From assembly GCA_003428585.1 (NCBI GenBank), contig QVQC01000022.1, positions 1 through 58,346 of the forward strand: a DNA stretch of 58,346 nucleotides, read 5' to 3'. Numbering within the stretch: position 1 is the stretch's first letter; each line of letters starts with the position of its first letter. The DNA comes from Nioella halotolerans. GTDB taxonomy: Bacteria > Pseudomonadota > Alphaproteobacteria > Rhodobacterales > Rhodobacteraceae. The notes under the pieces are model-generated. The model did no database searches and was not told the DNA's origin. It saw only the letters and a list, made by a program, of their open reading frames with translations. This document shows positions 9,755-18,101 of the stretch, piece after piece. Made by a program: the position numbers and the translations under genes.

Positions 9755-9763
9755 TTATCCACA
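9755..9763 (+). promoter_or_regulatory. Single consensus DnaA box (TTATCCACA)
   Basis: The 9-mer TTATCCACA at 9755-9763 is an exact match to the consensus high-affinity DnaA box. It lies in the 191-base gap upstream of the M23 peptidase gene. No second box or AT-rich unwinding element is visible nearby, so it is not an origin; a regulatory site or chance occurrence is possible. Confidence 0.35.
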
Positions 9764-9824
9764 GGCTGGCGGAAAAGCGTTTGAGCCGGGGCCGGCTTTG
9801 TCCTAATCCATTGCGTGTCCGGGT

Positions 9825-9849
9825 GCATCTCTAGGGGACATGGAGATGC
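9825..9849 (+). promoter_or_regulatory. Hairpin in the leader of the M23-bactofilin operon
   Basis: A 7-bp perfect inverted repeat, GCATCTC (9825-9831) and GAGATGC (9843-9849), with an 11-base loop, ending 35 bases before the GTG start at 9885. There is no T tract, so it is not a terminator. It could be an RNA leader hairpin or a protein-binding palindrome. Confidence 0.35.
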
Positions 9850-9884
9850 CCGCGACATGACAAGGGCAATGGGACAAGAGAGAC

Positions 9885-11225
9885 GTGAAAACACGCCTGA
9901 CCAACCGTATAAACGGGGTTCTCGACCGCTTTCTACCCGAGCAGCGGCTATTCCTGAAATCCGATACCGGAATGCGCTACGTGCGGCTTCGGCCGGTTAC
10001 GCAAGCGATCATGCTGACGGGTTCGTCGCTTTTTCTGGGCTGGACGGTGATCGTCACCGCGATCTTCCTGATCGACTCCATCAGTTCGGACAGCGTGCGC
10101 GAACAGGCTGAACGAACGCAATTGGCCTATGAGCAGAGGCTTAACGCGATGTCGGAAGAGCGCGATGCCCGCGCCGCCGAAGCGCAGGCCAGCCAGGAAA
10201 GGTTTTCCGTCGCGATGCGCGAGGTCTCGGCGATGCAGTCGCGGCTGCTGGCCTCCGAGGAACGCCGCCGTGAACTGGAAACGGCGGTGGAGGTCATCCA
10301 GACCACCCTGCGCCGGGTGATGGCCGAACGCGACGATGCGCGCGACCGGGTCGCGGCGCTTCAATCCGAAACCGAGGCCGGGACCGGAACCGTCCAGACC
10401 GCCGCCGAACAGCAAGAACAGCTGGAGCGCACCGTCGATTACCTCGCTCAGGCGTTGGCCCGTGCCGCGGATGAACGCGACGACGCGGTCGATTTCGCCG
10501 AGGCTGCCGAGGACGAGATCGACACGTTGCACTACGAACAAGCGCTCGCCGATGAACGCAACGAGCGAATTTTTGCCCAGATCGAACAAGCGGTCGAGAT
10601 GTCGATGACACCGCTTCAGAACATGTTCGAGTCTGCGGGGCTGTCACCCGACAGGCTGGTCAGCCAGATGCGCGCCAGCTACGATGGACAAGGCGGGCCG
10701 CTGCGGCCGATCACGATGTCCTCGCGCGGCGAGGATCCCGACCCGGTTTCGATGCGCGCCAACGAAGTGCTGTCACAGCTCGACATGATGAACCTGCACC
10801 GCATGGCCGCGGAAAGGCTGCCTTTTTCCCGGCCCGTCTTTGCCAGCTATCGCCTGAGTTCCACGTTCGGTTACCGGAACGATCCCTTCAACGGCGGCCG
10901 CCGCCTGCATTCGGGCGTCGACATGGCCGGGCCGACCGGCACGCCGATCCATGCAACCGCCAACGGCGTGGTCAGTTTCGCCGGACGGCAAAGCGGGTAT
11001 GGCCTGATCGTGGTGATCGACCATGCGGCGGGATTCGAGACGCGCTACGCGCACATGTCGCGGATTCGCGTGACCGAGGGCCAAAGGGTCTCGCGCGGGG
11101 ATCGGATAGGTGATATGGGAAGCACCGGACGGTCGACGGGGCCCCATCTTCATTATGAGGTTCGCACCGGTGATACGCCCCGAAACCCCATGAACTACAT
11201 CACGGCAGGTAGAGATGTTTTCTAA
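9885..11225 (+). CDS. M23 (LytM) family murein endopeptidase with coiled coil
   Basis: A 446-residue peptidoglycan hydrolase. The N-terminus is cytoplasmic, one membrane helix spans about residues 41-64, then a long Glu/Arg/Ala-rich coiled coil covers roughly residues 70-230, and the LytM/M23 domain is C-terminal. The zinc and catalytic set is complete: H342 and D346 (HSGVD), H390 (RYAHM) and H423 (GPHLHYE). It is therefore likely an active cross-link cleaving endopeptidase in the periplasm, not a degenerate NlpD/EnvC-type activator. The start is GTG in AGACGTGAAAAC; upstream ATGs are out of frame. The last 11 bases overlap the bactofilin gene. Confidence 0.92.
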   Translation: MKTRLTNRINGVLDRFLPEQRLFLKSDTGMRYVRLRPVTQAIMLTGSSLFLGWTVIVTAIFLIDSISSDSVREQAERTQLAYEQRLNAMSEERDARAAEAQASQERFSVAMREVSAMQSRLLASEERRRELETAVEVIQTTLRRVMAERDDARDRVAALQSETEAGTGTVQTAAEQQEQLERTVDYLAQALARAADERDDAVDFAEAAEDEIDTLHYEQALADERNERIFAQIEQAVEMSMTPLQNMFESAGLSPDRLVSQMRASYDGQGGPLRPITMSSRGEDPDPVSMRANEVLSQLDMMNLHRMAAERLPFSRPVFASYRLSSTFGYRNDPFNGGRRLHSGVDMAGPTGTPIHATANGVVSFAGRQSGYGLIVVIDHAAGFETRYAHMSRIRVTEGQRVSRGDRIGDMGSTGRSTGPHLHYEVRTGDTPRNPMNYITAGRDVF

Positions 11226-11787
11226 ATCGAAGATCAATGAACCCGGCCAGAAGGCGGCCGGTGGCACTGATGTAAAAAGTGAAACCGCGGCTGACGCCGC
11301 CCAGGCAGGAACCACGGACAAATCCTCTATGCCCCTTACGAACAATTCCAAGGCCAAGGCCCCCGCCTCGGTTCTCAGCACGGACCTGACGATCACCGGC
11401 AATCTTCGCACCACCGGTGACATCCAGGTCGAGGGCACGGTGCAGGGGGATATCCGCGCGCATCTTCTGACGGTCGGCGAAGGCGCCACCATCGAGGGGG
11501 AGATCGTGGCCGATGACATCGTCGTGACGGGCCGCGTCGTGGGCAAGGTGCGCGGGCTGAAAGTGCGCCTCACCTCTACCGCGCGGGTCGAGGGGGATAT
11601 TATCCACAAGACCATAGCGATCGAAAGCGGCGCGCATTTCGAAGGCTCCGTGCAGCGTCAGGAAGACCCGTTGTCGAGTGCCGGGACCAAGAAAGACGCT
11701 GCGGGCGGCGGAAAGCAGGGCGCGCAACAGCAAGCCGCCGCCAAGCCGCAACCCGCGGCCCAAGGCAACGGTCAGCGCGAAGGCTGA
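11215..11787 (+). CDS. Bactofilin (polymer-forming cytoskeletal protein)
   Basis: A 190-residue bactofilin. The core (about residues 54-145) is a right-handed beta-helix with periodic Gly and hydrophobic positions, for example TITGNLRTTGDIQVEG and DDIVVTGRVVGKVRG. It is flanked by a polar ~50-residue N-terminal arm and a Gln/Ala/Lys-rich disordered C-terminal tail. Bactofilins polymerise without nucleotide at the inner membrane. The gene starts inside the end of the M23 peptidase gene (11-base overlap), an arrangement shared with CcmA-type bactofilin/peptidase pairs in curved bacteria, so the filament probably localises the hydrolase. A terminator follows directly. Confidence 0.94.
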   Translation: MFSKSKINEPGQKAAGGTDVKSETAADAAQAGTTDKSSMPLTNNSKAKAPASVLSTDLTITGNLRTTGDIQVEGTVQGDIRAHLLTVGEGATIEGEIVADDIVVTGRVVGKVRGLKVRLTSTARVEGDIIHKTIAIESGAHFEGSVQRQEDPLSSAGTKKDAAGGGKQGAQQQAAAKPQPAAQGNGQREG

Positions 11788-11823
11788 CCGGCCGCCTCGG
11801 TACTTGTCACGAAACCGTTGTGG

Positions 11824-11856
11824 ACGGCCCCGGGCACCGCCCCGCGGGCCGTTTCT
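11824..11856 (+). terminator. Rho-independent terminator after the bactofilin gene
   Basis: Inverted repeat ACGGCCC (11824-11830) and GGGCCGT (11846-11852) with GC-rich inner pairing, followed by TTCTT. It lies between the convergent bactofilin and DUF2189 genes. Confidence 0.7.
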
Positions 11857-11864
11857 TCATACGC

Positions 11865-12656
11865 TCAGTCGTGTTCCAGCGCACTGCGATAAACATGCCA
11901 GCTTGCGTGGCCAAGAACCGGCAGCGCGATGAAAAGACCCATAAGCGCCGGCAGCATCGCCACGAAGGTCAACCCGGCGATAACGACGCCCCAGCCGATC
12001 ATGATCTTGGGGTTGCGCTTGACCACGGCTATCGAGGTCAGCATCGCGGTGACGAAATCAAGCTCCTTGTCCAGAAGCAGCGGCAGAGAGATCACCGTCA
12101 GGCAGAACAGCACGAAGGCAAAGACCGCGCCGAACGCGCTCCCGACCAGCAGCATCAACAACCCCTCGGGTTGCAGCAGGTAGGCATAGCTTGACGAGAC
12201 ATTCATCAGCACGGACGGCCCCATGAAAAGCGCAAAGAGCATGTGCGCGAAAAAGGACCAGAACAGGAAATAAACGATGATCACCCAAGACATCAGCGGC
12301 AATTGCCGCAAGCGCTGCCGCCAGACCACGCCGAAGATGTCATTGCGGCGCCAGTCCGTCTCGCCCAGTTCCAACCGCCGCGACACCTCGTAGAGGCCAA
12401 CCGCCAGAAACGGCGCGATCAACGGGAAGCCGACGGTGAAAGGCAGCGCCCACCAGATTTGCTCGGTCACGAAAAGAAACAGGTAGATCAGCCAACCACC
12501 GACCACGTATATCAGCGAAAAGAACACCCCCATCATCGGCTTGCGCCGGTAATCGCGCCAACCGGCCACAAGGGCGCGCCTGAGATCGCCAACCTCCATC
12601 GTCCGCGGCGCGGGGACTTTCGAGGCCTCGGGCAAACCGTGGGTTGCGTCGCTCAT
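11865..12656 (-). CDS. DUF2189 family integral membrane protein
   Basis: A 263-residue inner-membrane protein with about six hydrophobic segments, including GVFFSLIYVVGGWLIYLFLF and LMSWVIIVYFLFWSFFAHML. The pattern matches the DUF2189 family: a short cytoplasmic N-terminus, a first helix after GWRDYRRKPMMG, a middle loop YEVSRRLELGE and a final helix ending HASWHVYRSAL. Function is unknown. The ATG at 12656 is chosen because GGGGAGG lies about 8 bases upstream; an in-frame ATG at 12677 would place that site inside the gene. It stands alone, convergent with the bactofilin operon. Confidence 0.83.
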   Translation of the reverse strand: MSDATHGLPEASKVPAPRTMEVGDLRRALVAGWRDYRRKPMMGVFFSLIYVVGGWLIYLFLFVTEQIWWALPFTVGFPLIAPFLAVGLYEVSRRLELGETDWRRNDIFGVVWRQRLRQLPLMSWVIIVYFLFWSFFAHMLFALFMGPSVLMNVSSSYAYLLQPEGLLMLLVGSAFGAVFAFVLFCLTVISLPLLLDKELDFVTAMLTSIAVVKRNPKIMIGWGVVIAGLTFVAMLPALMGLFIALPVLGHASWHVYRSALEHD

Positions 12657-12726
12657 ACTGTGTCCTCCCCTCGACAATGCTACGCAAGGTCACTTGCCAT
12701 TGCCAAGCGAAATGACGCTGCCCGCG

Positions 12727-13602
12727 TCAGGCAGCGACGGTCACGCTATAGGCGATGGCCATGTCCGCACCCGCCGGCAGCGTGATCGCGCCGGGGCGCT
12801 TGTCCATCTCCGGCCCGTCGCCCTGCCGCGCGGCCATGCCGTGCCAAGGCTCGATGCACAGGAACGGCGCGCCGGGCTTTTGCCAGATTCCAAGCTGCGG
12901 CGTGTTCTCGAAGGCAAAGCGCAGGGCCGGCCCGCCATCCGCCGCGAAGGTCAGCCCGTCGCCGACCCCCTCGGGGAAGATCATCGCGTCCTCTTCGAAC
13001 AGGGCAGGGTCCAGTGTCAGGTGACCGCGCGTGAACGGAGACGGCAGCCGATCGGCGCGCACGAGACCGTCCTTCAGCCGCGCCAGTGCGGGTTCGGCAG
13101 CGTTGTCCAACGTGAGGTGATGCGCGCGCCCCTCGGCCCCCGGCAATGGCCAGAGGAAGGCGGGATGGAACCCGATGCTGAAGCAACTCGGTCGATCATC
13201 GCTGTTCACCACCTCCGCCCGGCAGGTCAGCGTCGCCCCCTCGACCCGGTGTGTCAGCCGCAGCCGGAAGGCGCGTGGAAACGCGGTGCGCGTTTCGGCG
13301 CTGTCGGTCAGTTCGTGGGTGACGCTGCCCGTGGTCGCGGCGATACGGCGGAACAGGCGGCGCCGGGCAATCCCGTGCTTTTCCATCGGGAAGGTCTGGC
13401 CATCCATGCCGATCCGGTCGTCCGGGGCCTGCCCGATAATGGGAAAGAGGATCGGCGCCCGGCCCGTCCACCACGCGCCATCGCCATGCCAGAGCCAGTC
13501 GCTCCCGTCGCGGGTTTGCAGCCGCTGCATCTCTGCCCCGCGGTCGGACACCGTGACGCGCAGCGCGTCGCTTTCGATTTCTGTGGTTGCGTCCCCGCTC
13601 AT
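12727..13602 (-). CDS. Aldose 1-epimerase family protein
   Basis: A 291-residue galactose-mutarotase-fold protein of the LacX-like branch. Recognisable parts are the RAPILFPIIG segment, EKHGIARRR, FSIGFHPAFLWPL with the conserved His-Pro, and FLCIEPWHGMA near the end with the Glu that acts as base in this fold. The substrate may be a hexose or hexose phosphate and cannot be decided from sequence. The ATG at 13602 (MSGDATTE) is preferred; an in-frame ATG at 13632 would run into prfB. It lies 26 bases after prfB and is probably read through with it. Confidence 0.86.
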   Translation of the reverse strand: MSGDATTEIESDALRVTVSDRGAEMQRLQTRDGSDWLWHGDGAWWTGRAPILFPIIGQAPDDRIGMDGQTFPMEKHGIARRRLFRRIAATTGSVTHELTDSAETRTAFPRAFRLRLTHRVEGATLTCRAEVVNSDDRPSCFSIGFHPAFLWPLPGAEGRAHHLTLDNAAEPALARLKDGLVRADRLPSPFTRGHLTLDPALFEEDAMIFPEGVGDGLTFAADGGPALRFAFENTPQLGIWQKPGAPFLCIEPWHGMAARQGDGPEMDKRPGAITLPAGADMAIAYSVTVAA

Positions 13603-13628
13603 CCCCGTCCCTTCCGCCTCGCGCGCGG

Positions 13629-14756
13629 TCAAACCTCGCCCTGCGCGTCGGCGCGGCTCTTGCCGGCCACGTTCTGCGCCAGAACAGAGCCCATCAACCC
13701 GTCAAGATCGCCGTCGAGCACCCCTTGCGTATCCGAGGTCTCGAACCCCGTGCGCAGGTCCTTGACCATCTGGTAGGGCTGCAACACGTAGGATCGGATC
13801 TGGTTGCCCCACCCGGCATCGCCCTTGGCGTCGTGGGCGGCGTTGATATCTGCGGTGCGGCGGTCAAGCTCCATCTGGTAGAGCCGCGATTTCAGCGCCT
13901 TCATGGCGATGTCGCGGTTCTGGTGCTGCGACTTTTCCGAACTGCTCACCACGATGCCCGTGGGTATGTGGGTAATGCGCACCGCCGAGTCGGTGGTGTT
14001 GACGTGCTGCCCACCCGCGCCCGAGGACCGGTAGGTGTCGATGCGGATATCGGCGGGGTTCACCTCGATCTCGATATTGTCGTCCACCACCGGGTAGACC
14101 CAGACCGACGAAAACGAGGTGTGGCGCCGGGCGGAACTGTCATAGGGGCTGATGCGCACCAGCCGGTGAACGCCGGATTCCGATTTCAGCCAGCCATAGG
14201 CATTGTGCCCGGTGATCTTGTAGGTGGCCGACTTGATCCCGGCCTCGTCGCCCGGGCTTTCGGCCTGAAGCTCCACCTCGTATCCCTTCTTCTCGGCCCA
14301 GCGGACATACATCCGTGCCAGAATGTTGGCCCAGTCGCAGCTTTCGGTGCCGCCGGCGCCGGCATTGATTTCCAGGAAAGTGTCGTTGGCATCGGCCTCG
14401 CCGTCGAGCAGCGCCTCCAATTCCTTGGCGGCGGCGGTCTTTTCAAGCTCGGCAAGGGCGGCCTCGGCCTCCGCGACCACCTCGCTATCCCCCTCGGCCT
14501 CGCCCATCTCGATCAGCTCGACATTGTCGTTGAGCCCGGTTTCGATGAACTTGTAGGTGTTGATCTTGTCGACCAGCGCCTGCCGGTCGCGCATCAGCTT
14601 TTGCGCCTTGTCGGGGTCGTTCCACAGGTCCGGATCCTCGACGCGGGCGTTGAATTCCTCCAGCCGGTGATCCGCCGTTTCCAGATCCATCCGCTGGCCC
14701 AGAAGCGACAGGGAGGTCTTGATCTTCTCGATATGGCTCTGGGTTTCGGCCCGCAT
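13629..14756 (-). CDS. prfB: Peptide chain release factor 2
   Basis: RF2 ends translation at UGA and UAA. The 375-residue protein has the GGQ loop ([15 protein letters not shown]) for peptidyl-tRNA hydrolysis and the stop-codon recognition region [16 protein letters not shown], with SPY where E. coli RF2 has SPF. The frame is continuous from ATG through the region where E. coli prfB has its programmed +1 frameshift, and no CUUUGA is present, so this copy lacks the autoregulatory frameshift. It is 95 bases after the PBP1A gene on the same strand, a pairing that recurs in Rhodobacterales. Confidence 0.97.
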   Translation of the reverse strand: MRAETQSHIEKIKTSLSLLGQRMDLETADHRLEEFNARVEDPDLWNDPDKAQKLMRDRQALVDKINTYKFIETGLNDNVELIEMGEAEGDSEVVAEAEAALAELEKTAAAKELEALLDGEADANDTFLEINAGAGGTESCDWANILARMYVRWAEKKGYEVELQAESPGDEAGIKSATYKITGHNAYGWLKSESGVHRLVRISPYDSSARRHTSFSSVWVYPVVDDNIEIEVNPADIRIDTYRSSGAGGQHVNTTDSAVRITHIPTGIVVSSSEKSQHQNRDIAMKALKSRLYQMELDRRTADINAAHDAKGDAGWGNQIRSYVLQPYQMVKDLRTGFETSDTQGVLDGDLDGLMGSVLAQNVAGKSRADAQGEV

Positions 14757-14830
14757 GGTCTGCTCACTCGGCTTTTGTCATTGCAAATACGGGGTGTAAT
14801 CCAGCGTCCACGACACTGCAAGCGCGTGCG

Positions 14831-14847
14831 CCGGGGGGCGCCCCCGG
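14831..14847 (-). terminator. GC hairpin between PBP1A gene and prfB, weak terminator candidate
   Basis: A 7-bp perfect stem, CCGGGGG (14831-14837) with CCCCCGG (14841-14847), and a 3-base loop, starting 4 bases after the PBP1A stop on the leftward strand. It lacks a following T tract, so it may only attenuate transcription or protect the RNA end. Confidence 0.35.
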
Positions 14848-14851
14848 GGTG

Positions 14852-17461
14852 TCAGTACAGCCCGCCGGAGGTCAGTTCGCCGAAACCGGTGCCAGTGGGC
14901 ACGCGGGCATCGTTGCCGGTGGAGGTCTCGACCGTGCCGCCATCCTCCTGCCCGCCCGGATCGCCATCCACGATCTCGCCATTCGCGCCGTCTTCCCGAT
15001 CCGTGGCGAACATCGGCAGGTTGCTGCCCATCCCGAAGCCGCCATCGACGATCGAGAGCATCCCGAAGAACGGCTCTTCCCCCTGCCGGAAATACTCGTA
15101 GACCACGTTCGGGCCTTCCGCGTCGCTGTCCAGTCGCTGGCCGGACTGGCGGTCGATCGGGTAGAACTGGCCGCCCGGCGGCACCTCGAACTCTCCCGCG
15201 CCATATTCGTCGATCGCCTCTCGCATGAACTCCGCGAAGACCGGCCCGCACATCCCCCCGCCCGAGGCCCCGCGGCCAAGCGACCGTGGATCGTCGTAGC
15301 CGATGTAGCACCCCGCCACGATCGTGTTGGTAAAGCCGACGAACCAGACATCGCGGGCATCGTTGGTGGTGCCGGTCTTGCCCGCGACCGGCACGCCAAG
15401 CCCGGCATTGCCGACGCTGCCCGCCGCCGTGCCGCGCTGCACCACGCCGCGCATCATCGAGGTCAGCTGGTAGGCGGTGATCGCGTCGATGACCCTCTCG
15501 CGGTCCGAGAGGATGCGCGGCGCCTGCCCCTCGGGCAGGGTCTGCCGCCCGCAATCCTGACAAATCCGTTGATCATGCTGGTAGACCGTGCTGCCGAAGC
15601 GGTCCTGGACCCGGTCGACCAGCGTCGGGTCGACCCGCTCGCCGCCATTGGCGAACATGGCATAGGCGCTGATCATGCGCAAAAGCGTCGTCTCCTGCGA
15701 GCCGAGCGCGTTGGCAAGGTAGGGCTGCAGCGTGTCGTAGACGCCAAAGCGTTCGGCGTAACGCGCGACGGTGCCCATCCCCACATCTTGCGCCAGCCGC
15801 ACCGTCATCAGGTTGCGCGACCGCTCGATCCCGGTGCGCAGGGGGGCGGGGCCGTAGAACTGGTTGGAGGCGTTGGTGGGCCGCCAGATGCCATCGCCGG
15901 TATCGACCTCGATCGGCGCGTCGATCACGATGGTGTTAGGGCTGTAGCCGGAATCGAGCGCCGCGGCATAGACGAAGGGCTTGAAGCTCGACCCCGGCTG
16001 CCGGGTGGCCTGCGAGGCCCGGTTGAAGCTGGAATATTGGTAGGAAAAGCCGCCCTGCATGGCCAGCACGCGGCCGGTATTCACATCCATCGCCGCGAAG
16101 CCGCCCTGCACCTCGGGGATCTGGCGCAGCGACCAGCGCTGGAAATCGCCGTTGTCATCGGTGATCGCGCGCACATGCACGACATCGCCAAGCGCCAGCA
16201 GGTCACCCGCCACCTGCGCCCGGTCGCCCCGGTTGCCATCGGCATCGACGGGGCGCGCCCATGTCACGTCCTCGGGCGCGATCCAGTGGCCGTCCGCGTC
16301 ATCCTCCACGTCCTCGATCCCGATCCGGGCATGGGTGTTGCCCACCTCCAGCACCACGGCGGCATGCCAGTCTGTGATATCGCGCGGGATCGACACATCG
16401 GCCAGCAGGTCGCGCCAGCCCTCATCGCCGGCATCGGCAAGTGAATCGGCCGGAATTGTCGCCAGCGGCGGGCGCCACAATCCCCGGTCGCGGTCATAGG
16501 ATTCCAGCGCCCGGCGCAAGGCGCGTTCGGCGGCCCCTTGCAGGCGGTCGTCCATCGTTGCGCGCACGGTGTAGCCGCCCGAGAAGAAATCCTCCTCGCC
16601 GAAACTGCGCGACAGCTGGCGCCGGATCTCGTCGGTGAAGAAATTGCGCGGCGGCAATTGCGACCGGAACGGTTCGATATGGCCGCTCTGCACGGTTTCA
16701 AGCGGCGCGGCGCGCGCCTGCTCCATCTCCTCCAGCGAGAGGTATCCGTTTTCATGCATCTGGCCCAGCACGTAGTTGCGGCGACCGACCGCGCGGTCGT
16801 AGTCGCGCACCGGGTGCAGGTTCGACGGCGCCTGCGGCAACGCCGCGAGGTAGGCCGCCTGTTCGGGCCGAAGCTCTGCCAGATCGGCATTGAAATAGGT
16901 CTGCGCGGCGGCGGCCACGCCGTAGGAATTCTGGCCCAGGAAGATCTCGTTGAGGTAGAGTTCGAGGATGCGCTCTTTTGACAGCGTCTGCTCGATCCGC
17001 GCGGCAAGGATGATTTCACGGACCTTGCGTTCGATGGTGCGCGAGCCGTCGAGCAGAAAGTTCTTCATCACCTGCTGGGTGATTGTCGAGGCGCCGCGCA
17101 CCTCGCGGCCACGCGATTGCACGGCTTCGACGATCGCGGCGGCGATGGCGCGCGGGTCATAGCCGCCGTGGTCCCAGAAATTGCGATCTTCGGCGCTGAT
17201 GAAGGCATCGGCAACCAGCGGTGGAATATCCTCGTAGGAGGCGAAAAAACGCCGTTCCGCGGCAAATTCATCCACGATCGCGCCTTCGCGCGAATAGATC
17301 CGGCTGATCGTGGCCGGGGCGTATTGCGCCAATGTCTCGTGATCGGGCAGATCGCGCGCATAAGAGAAGATGACACCGCCCGCGATCAGCGCCCCCATGA
17401 AAAGGGAGTTGGTCAGGAAGGTGAAAATCCCGCCAATGAATGAAAAAAGGAATCGGACCAT
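14852..17461 (-). CDS. mrcA: Penicillin-binding protein 1A (transglycosylase/transpeptidase)
   Basis: A class A PBP that polymerises and cross-links peptidoglycan. Counted from the ATG at 17461 (869 residues): membrane anchor about 5-34; GT51 domain with catalytic E91 in SAEDRNFWDHGG and GASTITQQ at 123-130; an inserted OB-like region about 340-450; transpeptidase domain with SSFK at 491-494, SRN at 547-549 and KTGT at 694-697. All catalytic motifs are intact. The last ~80 residues are acidic and Gly-rich, probably disordered. A TTG at 17476 could also be read as a start, but GGAG lies within it and suits the ATG. It is followed by prfB. Confidence 0.96.
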   Translation of the reverse strand: MVRFLFSFIGGIFTFLTNSLFMGALIAGGVIFSYARDLPDHETLAQYAPATISRIYSREGAIVDEFAAERRFFASYEDIPPLVADAFISAEDRNFWDHGGYDPRAIAAAIVEAVQSRGREVRGASTITQQVMKNFLLDGSRTIERKVREIILAARIEQTLSKERILELYLNEIFLGQNSYGVAAAAQTYFNADLAELRPEQAAYLAALPQAPSNLHPVRDYDRAVGRRNYVLGQMHENGYLSLEEMEQARAAPLETVQSGHIEPFRSQLPPRNFFTDEIRRQLSRSFGEEDFFSGGYTVRATMDDRLQGAAERALRRALESYDRDRGLWRPPLATIPADSLADAGDEGWRDLLADVSIPRDITDWHAAVVLEVGNTHARIGIEDVEDDADGHWIAPEDVTWARPVDADGNRGDRAQVAGDLLALGDVVHVRAITDDNGDFQRWSLRQIPEVQGGFAAMDVNTGRVLAMQGGFSYQYSSFNRASQATRQPGSSFKPFVYAAALDSGYSPNTIVIDAPIEVDTGDGIWRPTNASNQFYGPAPLRTGIERSRNLMTVRLAQDVGMGTVARYAERFGVYDTLQPYLANALGSQETTLLRMISAYAMFANGGERVDPTLVDRVQDRFGSTVYQHDQRICQDCGRQTLPEGQAPRILSDRERVIDAITAYQLTSMMRGVVQRGTAAGSVGNAGLGVPVAGKTGTTNDARDVWFVGFTNTIVAGCYIGYDDPRSLGRGASGGGMCGPVFAEFMREAIDEYGAGEFEVPPGGQFYPIDRQSGQRLDSDAEGPNVVYEYFRQGEEPFFGMLSIVDGGFGMGSNLPMFATDREDGANGEIVDGDPGGQEDGGTVETSTGNDARVPTGTGFGELTSGGLY

Positions 17462-17613
17462 GCCCGTGCTCTCCAACCGCGTGTCCGCCTTATAGGCCCC
17501 GCACGCGGGGGGGTCAAAAGCCGCGCGATCACGATGGCGGGTTTTCGCGGGTATCGTGGGGTCCGCCGGCGCGGATCAGGCAAAGCCCGTGGCAGGCTTC
17601 GGGAGACGGTGCG

Positions 17614-18036
17614 CTAGCGCTCCGGCGGGATGGCGTAGGTCATCGAGGCGCGCGCCACCGGCGCGTCCTGCCCGTCCGTGAAGATCAGGCAATCGCCCAC
17701 CGCAAGGCTGCGCCCCAGTTTCAACAGCCGCGCGTCGCAGACAAGGTCCGCCCCCGCGGCGGGCTTGCGCATGAAATCCATGGAGATATTCGTCGTCACG
17801 CTCAGCGCCTTCGGCCCGATCATCGCCAGCACCGCGAGGTAGATCGACACATCGGCCAGCGCGAACATCGACGGCCCCGAGATCGTGCCACCGGGGCGCA
17901 GGTGGCGCTCATCGACGTTCAACCGGACGCGCACCGCCATGTCGGCCACGTCGAGAATCGAGAAATCGGCTGCCACCTGTGGAAATTCCGCCGCCATGAA
18001 GTCGGCCAGCGCCAATTTGTCCATCGCCAGTGCCAT
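17614..18036 (-). CDS. PaaI-family hotdog-fold thioesterase
   Basis: A 140-residue hotdog thioesterase. The signature PGGTISGPSMFALADVSIYLAV corresponds to the PaaI-type G-G..G..M..LAD region that binds and hydrolyses acyl-CoA. The substrate is unknown. The ATG at 18036 follows GGAGGGG by about 8 bases; in-frame ATGs upstream would extend into the divergent enoyl-CoA hydratase leader. It is divergent from that gene with 65 bases between start codons, and a shared role in acyl-CoA metabolism is plausible. Confidence 0.85.
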   Translation of the reverse strand: MALAMDKLALADFMAAEFPQVAADFSILDVADMAVRVRLNVDERHLRPGGTISGPSMFALADVSIYLAVLAMIGPKALSVTTNISMDFMRKPAAGADLVCDARLLKLGRSLAVGDCLIFTDGQDAPVARASMTYAIPPER

Positions 18037-18101
18037 TGCCCTGCCCCTCCGTTTGGACATAGGCTTGGCCCGAAACGTCACGAATGGCAAGGGAGGCCCA
18101 C

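Noticed and set aside
9755..9763. Replication origin at the DnaA box
   Set aside because: Only one box, no AT-rich unwinding region and no origin-linked genes (dnaA, hemE, parAB) nearby.
9784..9800. Terminator after the DUF455 gene (AGCCGGGGCCGGCTTT)
   Set aside because: The palindrome leaves a 2-4 base loop and only three T residues; too weak to call.
14600..14756. Programmed frameshift in prfB
   Set aside because: The frame is continuous from the ATG and no CUUUGA sequence is present.
17497..17510. Terminator hairpin between the thioesterase and PBP1A genes
   Set aside because: The 5-bp CCCCG/CGGGG stem has no T tract in either direction.
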